Assembly: GCA_017520545.1 (NCBI GenBank)
Contig: JAFXFM010000002.1
Location: forward strand, 124,001 to 188,000
DNA length: 64,000 nt
Reading direction: 5' to 3'
Origin: Alistipes sp.
GTDB lineage: Bacteria; Bacteroidota; Bacteroidia; Bacteroidales; Rikenellaceae
Below are positions 26,150 through 34,310 of the stretch, in pieces; the first letter of the stretch is position 1; each line of letters begins with the position of its first letter. A model generated the notes under the pieces. It did not search any database. It saw nothing but the letters and a program-made list of their open reading frames with translations, and was not told the origin of the DNA. The position numbers were made by a program, and so were the translations under genes.

Positions 26150-26325
26150 CACCCCTTTAAGGGGTGATTATGTGAGTAGACAGTAGTGCGTAGTTATTAA
26201 AACCACAACGAGCCTTAAAAGAGTTTCTAATTCTCAAATTTTTTAACTAAAAAGAGCTATGACTACAAGCAAAATCCCCGTATTAAGAGGAGGGTGGATA
26301 ACGCGCTTTTCTGCTCGGGGAGGAT
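26150..26325. other. Non-coding stretch with small palindromes downstream of tRNA-Arg
   Basis: Contains CACCCC-TTTAA-GGGGTG (26150-26166), a degenerate GAGTAGACAGTAGTGCGTAG phrase related to repeats at 15996 and 42591, and TTCTGCTCGGGG (26309-26320), an inverted copy of the tRNA T-arm/acceptor segment at 26385-26396. No gene seen. Confidence 0.5.
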
Positions 26326-26333
26326 AGAGCAAC

Positions 26334-26365
26334 AAAAAGAGATGCCATACCTCTGTACGCATCTC
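26334..26365 (-). terminator. Terminator of tRNA-Arg
   Basis: GAGATGC (26339-26345) pairs with GCATCTC (26359-26365). On the minus strand a TTTTTG run follows. It lies 17 bases beyond the tRNA 3' end. Confidence 0.65.
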
Positions 26366-26381
26366 CAATCACTTTAAGTTG

Positions 26382-26453
26382 TACCCCCGAGCAGAATCGA
26401 ACTGCTATCTAAGGTTTAGGAAACCTTCGTTCTATCCGTTGAACTACAGGGGC
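26382..26453 (-). tRNA. tRNA-Arg (anticodon CCT)
   Basis: A cloverleaf is readable on the minus strand. The acceptor GCCCCTG pairs with CGGGGGT (two wobbles). The D-arm begins TAGTTCAACGGATAGAAC. The anticodon stem-loop is AAGGT-TTCCTAA-ACCTT, giving anticodon CCT (reads AGG). The T-arm is AGCAG-TTCGATT-CTGCT. CCA is not encoded. Confidence 0.9.
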
Positions 26454-26511
26454 GCACAAAATCTCCGAAAAGATTTGCTCTTTTGGCTGGGCAAATATAC
26501 GAAATTTTATC

Positions 26512-26519
26512 TATCTTTG
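26512..26519 (+). promoter_or_regulatory. -7 box of the DUF4015-type gene
   Basis: TATCTTTG is an exact TAnnTTTG match 30 bases upstream of the ATG at 26550. No clear -33 element. Confidence 0.5.
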
Positions 26520-26549
26520 CATCATTAACCCTACAAAGCGCTTTTTTTT

Positions 26550-28265
26550 ATGAAAAATATATTTTTTCTCCTTGTATTAACGGTTGCAACCCTTGTCTCC
26601 TGCGACACAGAAATCATATTTGGCTCGCGATATCTCGCATCGGAAACAGAAACCGTTCAACTCTACTCTATCGACGAAAATAACCGTGTAAAGTTGTCGC
26701 ACATCGTGCCACGAGGCGGAAAAGTTACAGCTGCCTTCTCCAAAAAAGAGAAAATTATCAATGGTGAGAAATATATCCCAATTGAGATGGATAACATCGG
26801 CTCGCTCTTTGCAAAAGAGCAGTCGCTCGTTAAAACCCAACAAGAGGTGGTGCAGGAGAGGGCTCTCTGGGTGCGTACCCCAACATCAATAATTACCGAC
26901 CGCGAAACCTCGCGCATCGGTGGTTTGGCGGAGAAGGGTGAACATATAAGAATTGTGGGTTTCGAATCGCTCGATGCCAATGGACACGTCGCTCGCTACA
27001 AGGTACAACAAGATTCTATCGAGGGTTGGGTATATTCGAAATACCTCGTTCGCACACAGGAGGAGGCGGAGAAGCGTTATATGGCGGAGAAGTACGACAA
27101 AGTCCACAAGGCCATACGAAATAGATTTGGTGGCGGCGAAGCCATCGGTTGCGACTTCTACCCCGTGGAGCGCGTGAAGTTCAAGTACAACACTATGCCC
27201 GAGGCGTGTTATTCTCTCTACCTCACCAACTCGCCTGCCGTGTTGGAGAAGATTGAGGATTATATCAACTTCGCAAGGGAGACTCAAATCAACACCTTCG
27301 TAATCGACATCAAGGATAACGAGCGTCCGGGCTACAAGTCGGAGGCGATGCGCAAATACTCGCCAACAAACTACAAATACGCCAACGCAAAGGGTGTTGC
27401 ACTATATAAAAATGCAGTATCGCGACTCCAGAAGGAGGGTTTTTATGTAGTGGGTCGTATCACTTGTTTCAAAGATTCACATCTTGTGAAGGACCACCCC
27501 GAGGTCGCCATCACCGAGCTTGCTACGGGCAGACCATTCCGCCACAACAAGGCGTACTGGCCAAGCGCCTACAACCGTCAGGTGTGGCAGTTCAACGTTG
27601 AATTGGCGAAGGAGGCGGTACGCAAATTCGGCTTCAACGAGATAAACTTCGACTATGTCCGTTTCCCCGACCGTATGACGCGTGTTGAGTCGTTGATCGA
27701 CTACCACAACCTATACGAGGAGTCGAAGGTGCAGGCTATTCAGCGATTTGTACAGTACGCTTGCGATGAGATTCACGCCGTTGGAGCCTACGTATCGATT
27801 GACGTCTTTGGCGAGGCTGCAAATCCGGGCTACACTACCGCCTATGGTCAGTATTGGCCCGCAATATCGAACATCTGCGATGTAATTTGCGGAATGCCTT
27901 ACCCCGACCACTTCTCCGACGGCTACTACGGCGTTAAGGAGCCGTGGAACCACCCATACGACATTTTGAAGGCGTGGGGTGTATGCGTGCAGGGACGTCA
28001 GGAGGTAACGCCTACACCCGCCATTGCACGTACTTGGATTCAGGCGTACCCTGTTATGAGCCACATCGACCCAGAGGGCCTGCGCTACAACGCAGAGGAC
28101 GTCGAGCAAGAGATTCGCGGTCTGTACGATGCAGGGTTGATGGGTGGTTACATCACTTGGCACTCGGGCTCAAAACTCTCAAAATATCGTGCCCAAAAGG
28201 GGGCGTTCTGCATCGATTACCACACGGAATGGACCAAGTGGAAGAGGGCAAACCACATTGAGTAG
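26550..28265 (+). CDS. Lipoprotein glycoside-hydrolase-like protein (DUF4015 type) with SH3-like domain
   Basis: 571 residues with lipobox LVSC. Residues about 105-165 look like a bacterial SH3 module ('ALWVRTPTSIITDRETSRIGGLAEKGEHIRIVGFE...GWVYSKYL'). From about 215 a TIM-barrel-like domain follows: 'INTFVIDIKDNERPG', 'GFYVVGRITCFKD', 'FNEINFDYVRFPD', 'AYVSIDVFGEAANP', 'CGMPYPDHFSDG' and 'ARTWIQAYPVMSH'. This matches the putative glycosyl hydrolase group formerly called DUF4015. Acidic residues at strand ends (ID, FDYVRFPD) could be catalytic. Probably acts on a cell-wall or extracellular polysaccharide, since SH3 modules often bind peptidoglycan. Substrate unknown. Confidence 0.78.
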   Translation: MKNIFFLLVLTVATLVSCDTEIIFGSRYLASETETVQLYSIDENNRVKLSHIVPRGGKVTAAFSKKEKIINGEKYIPIEMDNIGSLFAKEQSLVKTQQEVVQERALWVRTPTSIITDRETSRIGGLAEKGEHIRIVGFESLDANGHVARYKVQQDSIEGWVYSKYLVRTQEEAEKRYMAEKYDKVHKAIRNRFGGGEAIGCDFYPVERVKFKYNTMPEACYSLYLTNSPAVLEKIEDYINFARETQINTFVIDIKDNERPGYKSEAMRKYSPTNYKYANAKGVALYKNAVSRLQKEGFYVVGRITCFKDSHLVKDHPEVAITELATGRPFRHNKAYWPSAYNRQVWQFNVELAKEAVRKFGFNEINFDYVRFPDRMTRVESLIDYHNLYEESKVQAIQRFVQYACDEIHAVGAYVSIDVFGEAANPGYTTAYGQYWPAISNICDVICGMPYPDHFSDGYYGVKEPWNHPYDILKAWGVCVQGRQEVTPTPAIARTWIQAYPVMSHIDPEGLRYNAEDVEQEIRGLYDAGLMGGYITWHSGSKLSKYRAQKGAFCIDYHTEWTKWKRANHIE

Positions 28266-28295
28266 TTGAGAATTGCGCCATTTTTACTACCTTTG
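28266..28295 (+). promoter_or_regulatory. Promoter of the first porin gene
   Basis: TTG (28266-28268) is followed after exactly 19 bases by TACCTTTG (28288-28295), a full match to the Bacteroidetes consensus. It starts right after the upstream stop codon and lies 33 bases before the ATG. Confidence 0.65.
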
Positions 28296-28327
28296 CTACG
28301 TCAAACCAAACAAGAATAAATTAAGAT

Positions 28328-29545
28328 ATGAAGAGATTTTACATTTTAATATGCGCGCTTCTGTTTGCAGGGGCTTCGCTCTCGGCACAGGAGAGCACGA
28401 AGAGCACCTCAACGGAATCGATTGAGGCGCGCCTTGCCAAGATTGAGAAGCGCAATGCTACAAGGGATAAGTTACGCCAATATATCAAAATCTCGGGTTT
28501 TATTCAGGGTGAGTACGACTGGACGGACGACCGCGAGGGACACCTCTCAACCGGAATGTCGTCGTTCTATCTCCGTCGTTTGCGCCTAACGTTTTCGGGC
28601 GATCTGTATAATGGCAAGGCGGGAAAACTCGACTATCGCGTATATTTCGACCTCGCTCGCGCAACACAGGGTAAAATATCCAACATTAAAGAGATTAAGA
28701 GCCCTCTGCTCGATATGTGGATGCGCTACCAGCCTTGCAAGGAGTTTGGTATTCAGTTTGGTCAGTTTAAGAACCCTGTAACCTTCGAGGCGAGTATCTC
28801 GCCATCGAAGTACGACTTTATCGACTTCTCGTATGCTGTACAAAATCTCGCAAAAATGGGTAGCAACGATGTTGCAGGGTTGAATGTTACGGCTCGTGAT
28901 ATCGGTTTTATGCTCCTCGGAGGTTTTGTTCATCGCGAGAATTACAGCGTCATCAACTACCACGTGGGTGTATTGAACGGAAGCGGCATTAACGAGAAGG
29001 ATAACAACAAATCGAAGGACGTTTTTGGTCGCATTACCATCAACCCAACCCGCGACTTGGCGTTGGCGGCGTACTACCAATGGGGCGAGGCTAATCTTTC
29101 GCACTTCTCGGCAGAGAAGTATGCCGAATATGGCTGGACAGGAAGTTCGAAGTATGTGCCTATGCATCGTTGGGGTGGCGGCTTCAACTACGACGGGAAA
29201 AAGGCATTTGCACGAGGCGAGTATATCGCCGGCTTGACCGGAAAACTCGCATCGGAGGGTGTGTATGTTGAGGCGGGTAAGCGCTTCCACCTCCCAAAGA
29301 ACGCCGGTATGTTGTGGGCAGGCGGTATGGTAGATTACTTCTGCCGCAACTGCTTCGACTATATCCACCGCGACACCAAAAATGCCGCTATCGATATGCG
29401 CTACTCGGTCTGCGTGGGTTACACCCCATTTAAGTATCTCCGCGTGCAGTTGGCCTACGGATTGGAGCACCGCATCAACTACGCCTTTGCCAACAGCAGA
29501 CCATTTGGCAACAGTGTGAAGTTGATGGTTACGGGCGCGTTCTAA
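28328..29545 (+). CDS. OprO/OprP-type outer-membrane porin
   Basis: 405 residues with a signal peptide (MKRFYILICALLFAGASLSAQ). A short predicted coiled coil follows (about 25-55, 'SIEARLAKIEKRNATRDKLRQY'), as in trimeric phosphate/polyphosphate porins. The barrel opens with 'IKISGFIQGEYDW', has the family mark 'FYLRRLRLTFSGDL', 'WMRYQPCKEFGIQFGQFKNPV' and 'FGRITINPTRDLALAAYYQWG', and ends in Phe. Likely forms a trimeric anion-selective channel; specificity not predictable from sequence. Paralogue of the next gene, but separated from it by a strong terminator and preceded by its own promoter. Confidence 0.82.
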   Translation: MKRFYILICALLFAGASLSAQESTKSTSTESIEARLAKIEKRNATRDKLRQYIKISGFIQGEYDWTDDREGHLSTGMSSFYLRRLRLTFSGDLYNGKAGKLDYRVYFDLARATQGKISNIKEIKSPLLDMWMRYQPCKEFGIQFGQFKNPVTFEASISPSKYDFIDFSYAVQNLAKMGSNDVAGLNVTARDIGFMLLGGFVHRENYSVINYHVGVLNGSGINEKDNNKSKDVFGRITINPTRDLALAAYYQWGEANLSHFSAEKYAEYGWTGSSKYVPMHRWGGGFNYDGKKAFARGEYIAGLTGKLASEGVYVEAGKRFHLPKNAGMLWAGGMVDYFCRNCFDYIHRDTKNAAIDMRYSVCVGYTPFKYLRVQLAYGLEHRINYAFANSRPFGNSVKLMVTGAF

Positions 29546-29603
29546 AAATAGTAAAAACCGTCCTACATATAGCCCAAAGGGGCTTTTCGGGTGTAGAGAT
29601 AGC

Positions 29604-29646
29604 ACACGGCAAGGGTAAAACAGATACCTTTGCCGTGTACTTTTTT
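29604..29646 (+). terminator. Terminator between the two porins
   Basis: ACACGGCAAGGGTA (29604-29617) pairs with TACCTTTGCCGTGT (29625-29638), one wobble, 7-base loop, then AC and TTTTTT. The right arm contains TACCTTTG, a -7-like string, but no -33 lies upstream of it. Confidence 0.7.
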
Positions 29647-29657
29647 ATACCTGTAAT

Positions 29658-30686
29658 ATGAAACGAACAATTTTTACAATCATCTCTTTGGTGTCGTCTC
29701 TCTTTTCGGCACAAGCCATCACCTGGGACGACGTAAAACAGCATCTCAACATCTCGGGTTACCTGCAAGCCCAATACAATTTGGAGTTTGCCGATACCTA
29801 TACCTCAAACTCCTCGTTCCGTATTCGCCGCGCGAGATTGTCGTTTGCCGGCAAAATTGTCGAGAGCGACAAATTTGGCGTAGCGGACTACCGCTTGCAG
29901 GTAGATTTCGCCTCCTCGCCACAGATTGTCGATGCGTGGGTACGCTATCGTCCATTCAGCCAGCTCGGTGTGCAGGTGGGACAGTTCAAGGTTCCGCTCT
30001 CTATCGAGAACTCGGAGTACGCCCCACTACAACTCGAATTTATCGACTACTCGTTGGTGGTGCAGCGATTGGTGCGAATGAGCAGTAACGACGTTACAGG
30101 CATAAGCTCTACCGGACGCGATTGCGGCGCACAGCTATATGGCGGCTTCATCGACAAGGGCGATTTTCACCTTCTAAACTACAACTTGGCCATCTTTAAC
30201 GGAAACGGAATAAACCGAGGCGACGACAACCACAGCAAAGATTTTGTCGGTCGCATAACAGTAAATCCCCTCCGCAATTTGGCTATTGCAGGCTACTACC
30301 AATATGGTGAGGGCAACTTGGGTGAGCGCAAATATGTCTGCTACCAACGCTATGGCGGAGGCATCGCCTACGAGGGGGCAAGGGCGTTTGCGCGAGCCGA
30401 ATATATAGCAGGTGTTACGGGCTCGCTCAGCTCGGAGGGTGCTTATGCCTCGGCAGGTTGGAAGTTCACAACCCCGAATGCAGGCAATGGCTCGGTGGGT
30501 GCGCGATTCGACTACTTCGACGAGAATACCCACACCGCATCACGCGAGTTCAACTATACTTTGGGTGTCGCCTACAATCCGTGGCGATATATGCGCCTGC
30601 AACTCAACTATGCCATAAAGCAATACCCGCATCACGACCGCCCACTGTCGCATAACATTATGGTTATGGTATCGGGCATATTCTAA
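29658..30686 (+). CDS. OprO/OprP-type outer-membrane porin (short paralogue)
   Basis: 342 residues with a signal peptide (MKRTIFTIISLVSSLFSAQA). Same barrel plan as the previous porin: 'LNISGYLQAQYN', 'FRIRRARLSFAGKI', 'WVRYRPFSQLGVQVGQFKVPLSIE', 'DFVGRITVNPLRNLAIAGYYQYG', ending in Phe. The N-terminal coiled coil of the longer paralogue is missing. It starts only about a dozen bases after the terminator's T run, so expression may come by read-through or from a promoter hidden in the hairpin. It is followed after 12 bases by the YeiH-type exporter, probably co-transcribed. Confidence 0.8.
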   Translation: MKRTIFTIISLVSSLFSAQAITWDDVKQHLNISGYLQAQYNLEFADTYTSNSSFRIRRARLSFAGKIVESDKFGVADYRLQVDFASSPQIVDAWVRYRPFSQLGVQVGQFKVPLSIENSEYAPLQLEFIDYSLVVQRLVRMSSNDVTGISSTGRDCGAQLYGGFIDKGDFHLLNYNLAIFNGNGINRGDDNHSKDFVGRITVNPLRNLAIAGYYQYGEGNLGERKYVCYQRYGGGIAYEGARAFARAEYIAGVTGSLSSEGAYASAGWKFTTPNAGNGSVGARFDYFDENTHTASREFNYTLGVAYNPWRYMRLQLNYAIKQYPHHDRPLSHNIMVMVSGIF

Positions 30687-30698
30687 AAATATCTCGCT

Positions 30699-31979
30699 AT
30701 GAAAAATTTTTTTAGACAATTTTTAGTAGAGGACTGGGTTACAACGCTTCTCTCTCTACCCATTCTCGTACTGTGCGGCTGCGCCTACTATCTCCCGGGT
30801 GGAGGTCCCAAAGTGCCGGCAACACTACTCACCCAATCGGCGTGGATAAACATCGGCTACCTCTTTCTGATAGCACTTGTGGCGTTATATATAGGCAACC
30901 GCCTCCTCTCGCGCCCCACAAAAGGGTTATTCTGGTCGTTTGTGGTAGTCTTTGCCGTATCAATGTTGGCACAAGTAGTGGCAAATATCCCTTTTATCAA
31001 ACGATTTGGCTTTGAGGCGGTATTCTTCTCGGTAATCTTCGGACTCCTTATTCGCAACTGTTTCCGTATACCCGAGTGGTTAAAACCCGCTATTCAAGGC
31101 GAATTTTTCATTAAAATAGGTGTTGTGTGTCTGGGAGCGACGATTCTTTTTCGCGACTTCGTGGCGGCGGGATCGTTGGCTTTGGTACAGGGGTGTGTGG
31201 TTATCTCCTGCGTGTGGTTTTTCGCCTACCTGCTCTCTCGGCGACTGCGTGTCGATGAGGCGAGCGCAATGACCCTCTCGTCGGGCGTATCTATTTGCGG
31301 CGTCTCGGCGTGTATCACCGCTGCCGGCGTAGCAAATACCGACGGCAAAAGGTTGTCGTATATCGTGTCGGTAGTGCTTATTATTGTTGTTCCGATGATC
31401 TATCTTATGCCCTATCTCGCCAAGTTGATAGTGCCGCTTCTGACCGATGATGTGGCTACCCAAAACGCCATTGCCGGAGCGTGGATAGGCGGCACGGTCG
31501 ATACCACGAGCGGTGTGGGTGCCGCCTCGGCGATATATGGCGAGGAGGCAAATAAGATAGCGATGATTGTAAAGGCTACGCAGAACGTGCTGATTGGTGT
31601 TGTGGCATTTTGTATCGCCACCTACCTCGCTTCGAAGAGTGCTGACGGCAAAATTCGTCGCCCATCGCTACGCATCGTATGGGATAAATTTCCGAAATTT
31701 GTGCTTGGCTTTGTCCTCGCGTCGCTGGTGTTCAGCCTGCTGCAACAAAATGGTATTTTTCCCGATTTCGAGGCTCGGAAATTGACTGAAACGGCATTGG
31801 CAAAGCGATTTTCGGGCTTTTTCTTCTCGTTGGCATTTGTCTGTATCGGTATGGATACCCGACTCAAAGATATCGTCTCGAAAGATAACCGCAATATCCT
31901 CTACGCCTTTCTCACCGCACAGTGTTTCAACATCGTTGTAACCTTCTTTGTAGCGTGGTTGCTATTTGGTGTTATATGA
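30699..31979 (+). CDS. YeiH-family (UPF0324) putative sulfate exporter
   Basis: 426 residues with about ten hydrophobic segments. Family marks: 'GEFFIKIGVVCLGATILFRD', 'DEASAMTLSSGVSICGVSACITAAG', 'AGAWIGGTVDTTSGVGAASAIYGE' and 'KRFSGFFFSLAFVCIGMDTRLKDI'. The YeiH group is annotated as inner-membrane transporters, some of sulfonate or sulfate; actual substrate is not established from sequence. It starts 12 bases after the small porin gene, which would place an outer-membrane channel and an inner-membrane exporter in one transcript. Confidence 0.82.
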   Translation: MKNFFRQFLVEDWVTTLLSLPILVLCGCAYYLPGGGPKVPATLLTQSAWINIGYLFLIALVALYIGNRLLSRPTKGLFWSFVVVFAVSMLAQVVANIPFIKRFGFEAVFFSVIFGLLIRNCFRIPEWLKPAIQGEFFIKIGVVCLGATILFRDFVAAGSLALVQGCVVISCVWFFAYLLSRRLRVDEASAMTLSSGVSICGVSACITAAGVANTDGKRLSYIVSVVLIIVVPMIYLMPYLAKLIVPLLTDDVATQNAIAGAWIGGTVDTTSGVGAASAIYGEEANKIAMIVKATQNVLIGVVAFCIATYLASKSADGKIRRPSLRIVWDKFPKFVLGFVLASLVFSLLQQNGIFPDFEARKLTETALAKRFSGFFFSLAFVCIGMDTRLKDIVSKDNRNILYAFLTAQCFNIVVTFFVAWLLFGVI

Positions 31980-32019
31980 TTTATATAAATTTTCTCTATG
32001 CAGCAATAAGAATTTATAA

Positions 32020-32051
32020 TTTGTTTTATCGCGATTAAAATTTTAACTTTG
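32020..32051 (+). promoter_or_regulatory. Promoter of DUF4405 and superoxide reductase genes
   Basis: TTTG (32020-32023), 20 bases, then TAACTTTG (32044-32051): a full consensus match 22 bases before the ATG at 32073. Confidence 0.65.
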
Positions 32052-32072
32052 TAACAGAAAATAACACGAAAG

Positions 32073-32441
32073 ATGAGAAACCGATTACAACTAAACATTA
32101 TTATCGACCTTGCAATGTTTCTGGCAATGGTGGTAACGAGCATCAGCGGTATTATGATTAAAATCATAGCTCCGCTGCGCCGACACGCCACCGAGAATTG
32201 GGTGAGAGAGTTGGCAGAGGGGTTGATGCTTGGTGTTGGCAGACGTTGGTGGGCAGAGATTCATCTTTGGGGCGGAATCGTATTGATTGCTTTGTTGGTG
32301 GTACACGTTGTACTGCATTGGAAGGTGGTCGATGGCTATTTTAAGAAGCACATCGCAAGCAAGGGGCTTCGCACCACCCTCTATGTCGTGCTCTTGGTAC
32401 TATTATTGATAATGACCATACCTTGGATATTTATAATGTAA
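32073..32441 (+). CDS. DUF4405-type membrane protein
   Basis: 122 residues with three hydrophobic helices: 'NIIIDLAMFLAMVVTSISGIMI', 'IHLWGGIVLIALLVVHVVLHW' and 'LYVVLLVLLLIMTIPWIFIM'. The histidine pattern around 'EIHLWGGIVLIALLVVHVVLHWK' resembles haem-b-coordinating membrane proteins and the DUF4405 group. It may bind haem and pass electrons. It starts the two-gene unit with the superoxide reductase (21-base gap), which supports a redox role. Function otherwise unknown. Confidence 0.65.
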   Translation: MRNRLQLNIIIDLAMFLAMVVTSISGIMIKIIAPLRRHATENWVRELAEGLMLGVGRRWWAEIHLWGGIVLIALLVVHVVLHWKVVDGYFKKHIASKGLRTTLYVVLLVLLLIMTIPWIFIM

Positions 32442-32461
32442 AACAATAAAAAATTACTATT

Positions 32462-32836
32462 ATGGCTGTTAAATTCTATGTTTGCCCTCATTGCGGCAAT
32501 GTTATTCAGAAGTTGGTGGATTCGAAGGTGCCCGTAGTTTGCTGCGGCGAGAAGATGCAGGAGTTGGTGCCAAATACTGTTGATGCAAGCAACGAGAAGC
32601 ACGTTCCCGTTGTAACAAAAATTGACGATTGCCACATCAAAGTTGAAGTTGGTAGCGTGGCACACCCTATGCTGCCCGAGCATCACATCTGCTTCATCTA
32701 TGTCGAGACCGAGAAGGGCGGTATCCGTATTGATTTGACCGACAAGCCCGAGGCAACCATTTGCGTATGCGACAGCAAACCTATTGCTGTTTACGAGTAC
32801 TGCAACCTCCACGGTTTGTGGAAAACCGAGTTGTAA
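32462..32836 (+). CDS. Desulfoferrodoxin-type superoxide reductase
   Basis: 124 residues. The N-terminal desulforedoxin-like motif is CPHCG...CCGE (four Cys for a rubredoxin-like iron). The catalytic domain has the His/Cys set for the reactive Fe centre: 'EKHVPV', 'GSVAHPMLPEHHI' and 'EYCNLHGLW' (Cys and His as the last ligands). Normal 2Fe-type length, so a class I superoxide reductase that reduces superoxide to peroxide in the cytoplasm without releasing oxygen. It follows the DUF4405 gene and precedes, convergently, the cytochrome c peroxidase operon that would remove peroxide in the periplasm. Confidence 0.9.
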   Translation: MAVKFYVCPHCGNVIQKLVDSKVPVVCCGEKMQELVPNTVDASNEKHVPVVTKIDDCHIKVEVGSVAHPMLPEHHICFIYVETEKGGIRIDLTDKPEATICVCDSKPIAVYEYCNLHGLWKTEL

Positions 32837-32866
32837 AAACCTCAACAAAAACCCTCTATAACAAGA

Positions 32867-32900
32867 AAACCAACCCCGATTTTCGAGGTTGGTTTTTCTT
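32867..32900. terminator. Bidirectional terminator
   Basis: AAACCAACC (32867-32875) pairs with GGTTGGTTT (32887-32895) around an inner CG/CG pair, followed by a T run. It separates the superoxide reductase gene from the convergent peroxidase operon. Confidence 0.7.
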
Positions 32901-32918
32901 TGTAGCCCAACAAAGCGA

Positions 32919-34289
32919 TTATTTTTGCTCGTTGGCATTGGTGAGCAACTTGCCCTGATACTCACCTGTAAGGGTGTTGAGGAATGCGACAATCTTATCC
33001 TCCTCTTCGTCGGTAAGTTCTACACCCGACTGGTAGGTACCCATAGCGCACACAGCCTCTTTGAGCAAGGTGCGAGTTCCGTCGTGATAGTAAGGCCAAG
33101 TGAGAGCAACATTGCGCAAGCCCGGCACCTTGAAGCGATGGCGGTCGCGCTCCACACCTGTCTGCTTGAAGCGACCATTGTCCTCCTCGGTCAAATCCAA
33201 GCCACGGTCAGCAAAGTAGTGTTTGCGCAAGCCCATCAACTCATACGACTCACCACCAAGGTTCTTACCTACATGGCAAGTTGCGCAGTTATACTTCTTG
33301 AAGAGTTCATAGCCCTCCAACTCCTCGGCGGTGATAGCCGATTTGTCGCCACGCAAGTATTTGTCGAAGCGAGAATTAGGTGTTATGAGTGTACGCTCGA
33401 ACTGCTCGATAGCATCGGTAATTGTTGCCTGGGTGAAGCCCTCAGGATATACCGCCTTGAACTCGCGCGCGAATTTCTTGTCTTTGTTGAGTTTTGCAAC
33501 GATAGCATCGAAGTTTGGCGAAGCCATCTCCACAGGATTTACCGGAGGTCCGGCAGCCTGGTCGGCAAGAGTCTGAGCGCGACCGTCCCAAAACTGTACG
33601 AAGTTATAGACTGCGTTGAATACGGTTGGAGCATTCACACCACCGAGCTTACCCTCAACACCTTCGGAGAACGGCTTGTTATCGACACCCGCGGTATTCA
33701 AACCGTGGCACGATGCGCACGATATGGTATTGTCAATCGAGAGGCGTTTATCGTGATAGAGCTTGAAGCCCAAAGCCGCCTTCGCCTCATCGTATGGCAA
33801 CAAGAGGTCGATAGGGCGCACCGGCTCGCAACCACACACGCCATCGTGGTAGTAGGCTGTACGATATGCCGCAGCCCATTCGAGGATAACATCACGCTTT
33901 GCATTTGTCATACGGCTACCCCAATGCACAAGGTAGTACTTCACCATAGGCATACGCTTGTCGATAGCCACCTTTTCGATTTTGGCAACATCAACAGGGT
34001 TGAAATCGTTATCTCCGGCTTGAAGTTTGGTCCACAAAGGCTCCATATCGAATGCGCGGTAGCCCTCGTCAACATCTTTCTTCATAATGTTACCGACAAC
34101 GGGCAACTTGAAGTAGAATGGCATTTGTGGCTCAGCCGAGTGGCAATCCAAACAGCCACCCTTAACAAAAATAGCCGCCACTCGCTTATCGAGCGGATAG
34201 TCGGCAGATGGCACGCGGTCGGAGATGCGGAATATCGCAAGAGCAACGACCACAAGCAACAGAACTAAAAAGAGTAGTTTTTTCTTCAT
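32919..34289 (-). CDS. Tri-haem cytochrome c peroxidase
   Basis: 456 residues with an N-terminal membrane or signal segment. Three CXXCH haem-binding motifs: CLDCH (about 46), CASCH (about 190) and CATCH (about 335). The last two with 'VPGLRNVALTWPYYHDG', 'DGRAQTLADQA' and 'NCATCHVG' make the di-haem peroxidase core; the first sits in an extra N-terminal haem-binding domain. A third haem can deliver electrons from quinol or a cytochrome. The protein should reduce hydrogen peroxide in the periplasm. It is encoded directly after the ResB and CcsA cytochrome maturation genes, which fits. Confidence 0.88.
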   Translation of the reverse strand: MKKKLLFLVLLLVVVALAIFRISDRVPSADYPLDKRVAAIFVKGGCLDCHSAEPQMPFYFKLPVVGNIMKKDVDEGYRAFDMEPLWTKLQAGDNDFNPVDVAKIEKVAIDKRMPMVKYYLVHWGSRMTNAKRDVILEWAAAYRTAYYHDGVCGCEPVRPIDLLLPYDEAKAALGFKLYHDKRLSIDNTISCASCHGLNTAGVDNKPFSEGVEGKLGGVNAPTVFNAVYNFVQFWDGRAQTLADQAAGPPVNPVEMASPNFDAIVAKLNKDKKFAREFKAVYPEGFTQATITDAIEQFERTLITPNSRFDKYLRGDKSAITAEELEGYELFKKYNCATCHVGKNLGGESYELMGLRKHYFADRGLDLTEEDNGRFKQTGVERDRHRFKVPGLRNVALTWPYYHDGTRTLLKEAVCAMGTYQSGVELTDEEEDKIVAFLNTLTGEYQGKLLTNANEQK

Positions 34290-34310
34290 AATTACTCTGT
34301 TTTTTAATGG

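Noticed and set aside
26512-26541. Coding start upstream of 26550 in another frame (26483-26683)
   Set aside because: The main frame at 26550 has a lipobox and full-length domains; the other frame ends quickly and lacks family likeness.
32889-34268. 459-codon plus-strand frame over the peroxidase gene
   Set aside because: Antisense shadow; the minus frame has three CXXCH motifs and matches a known family.
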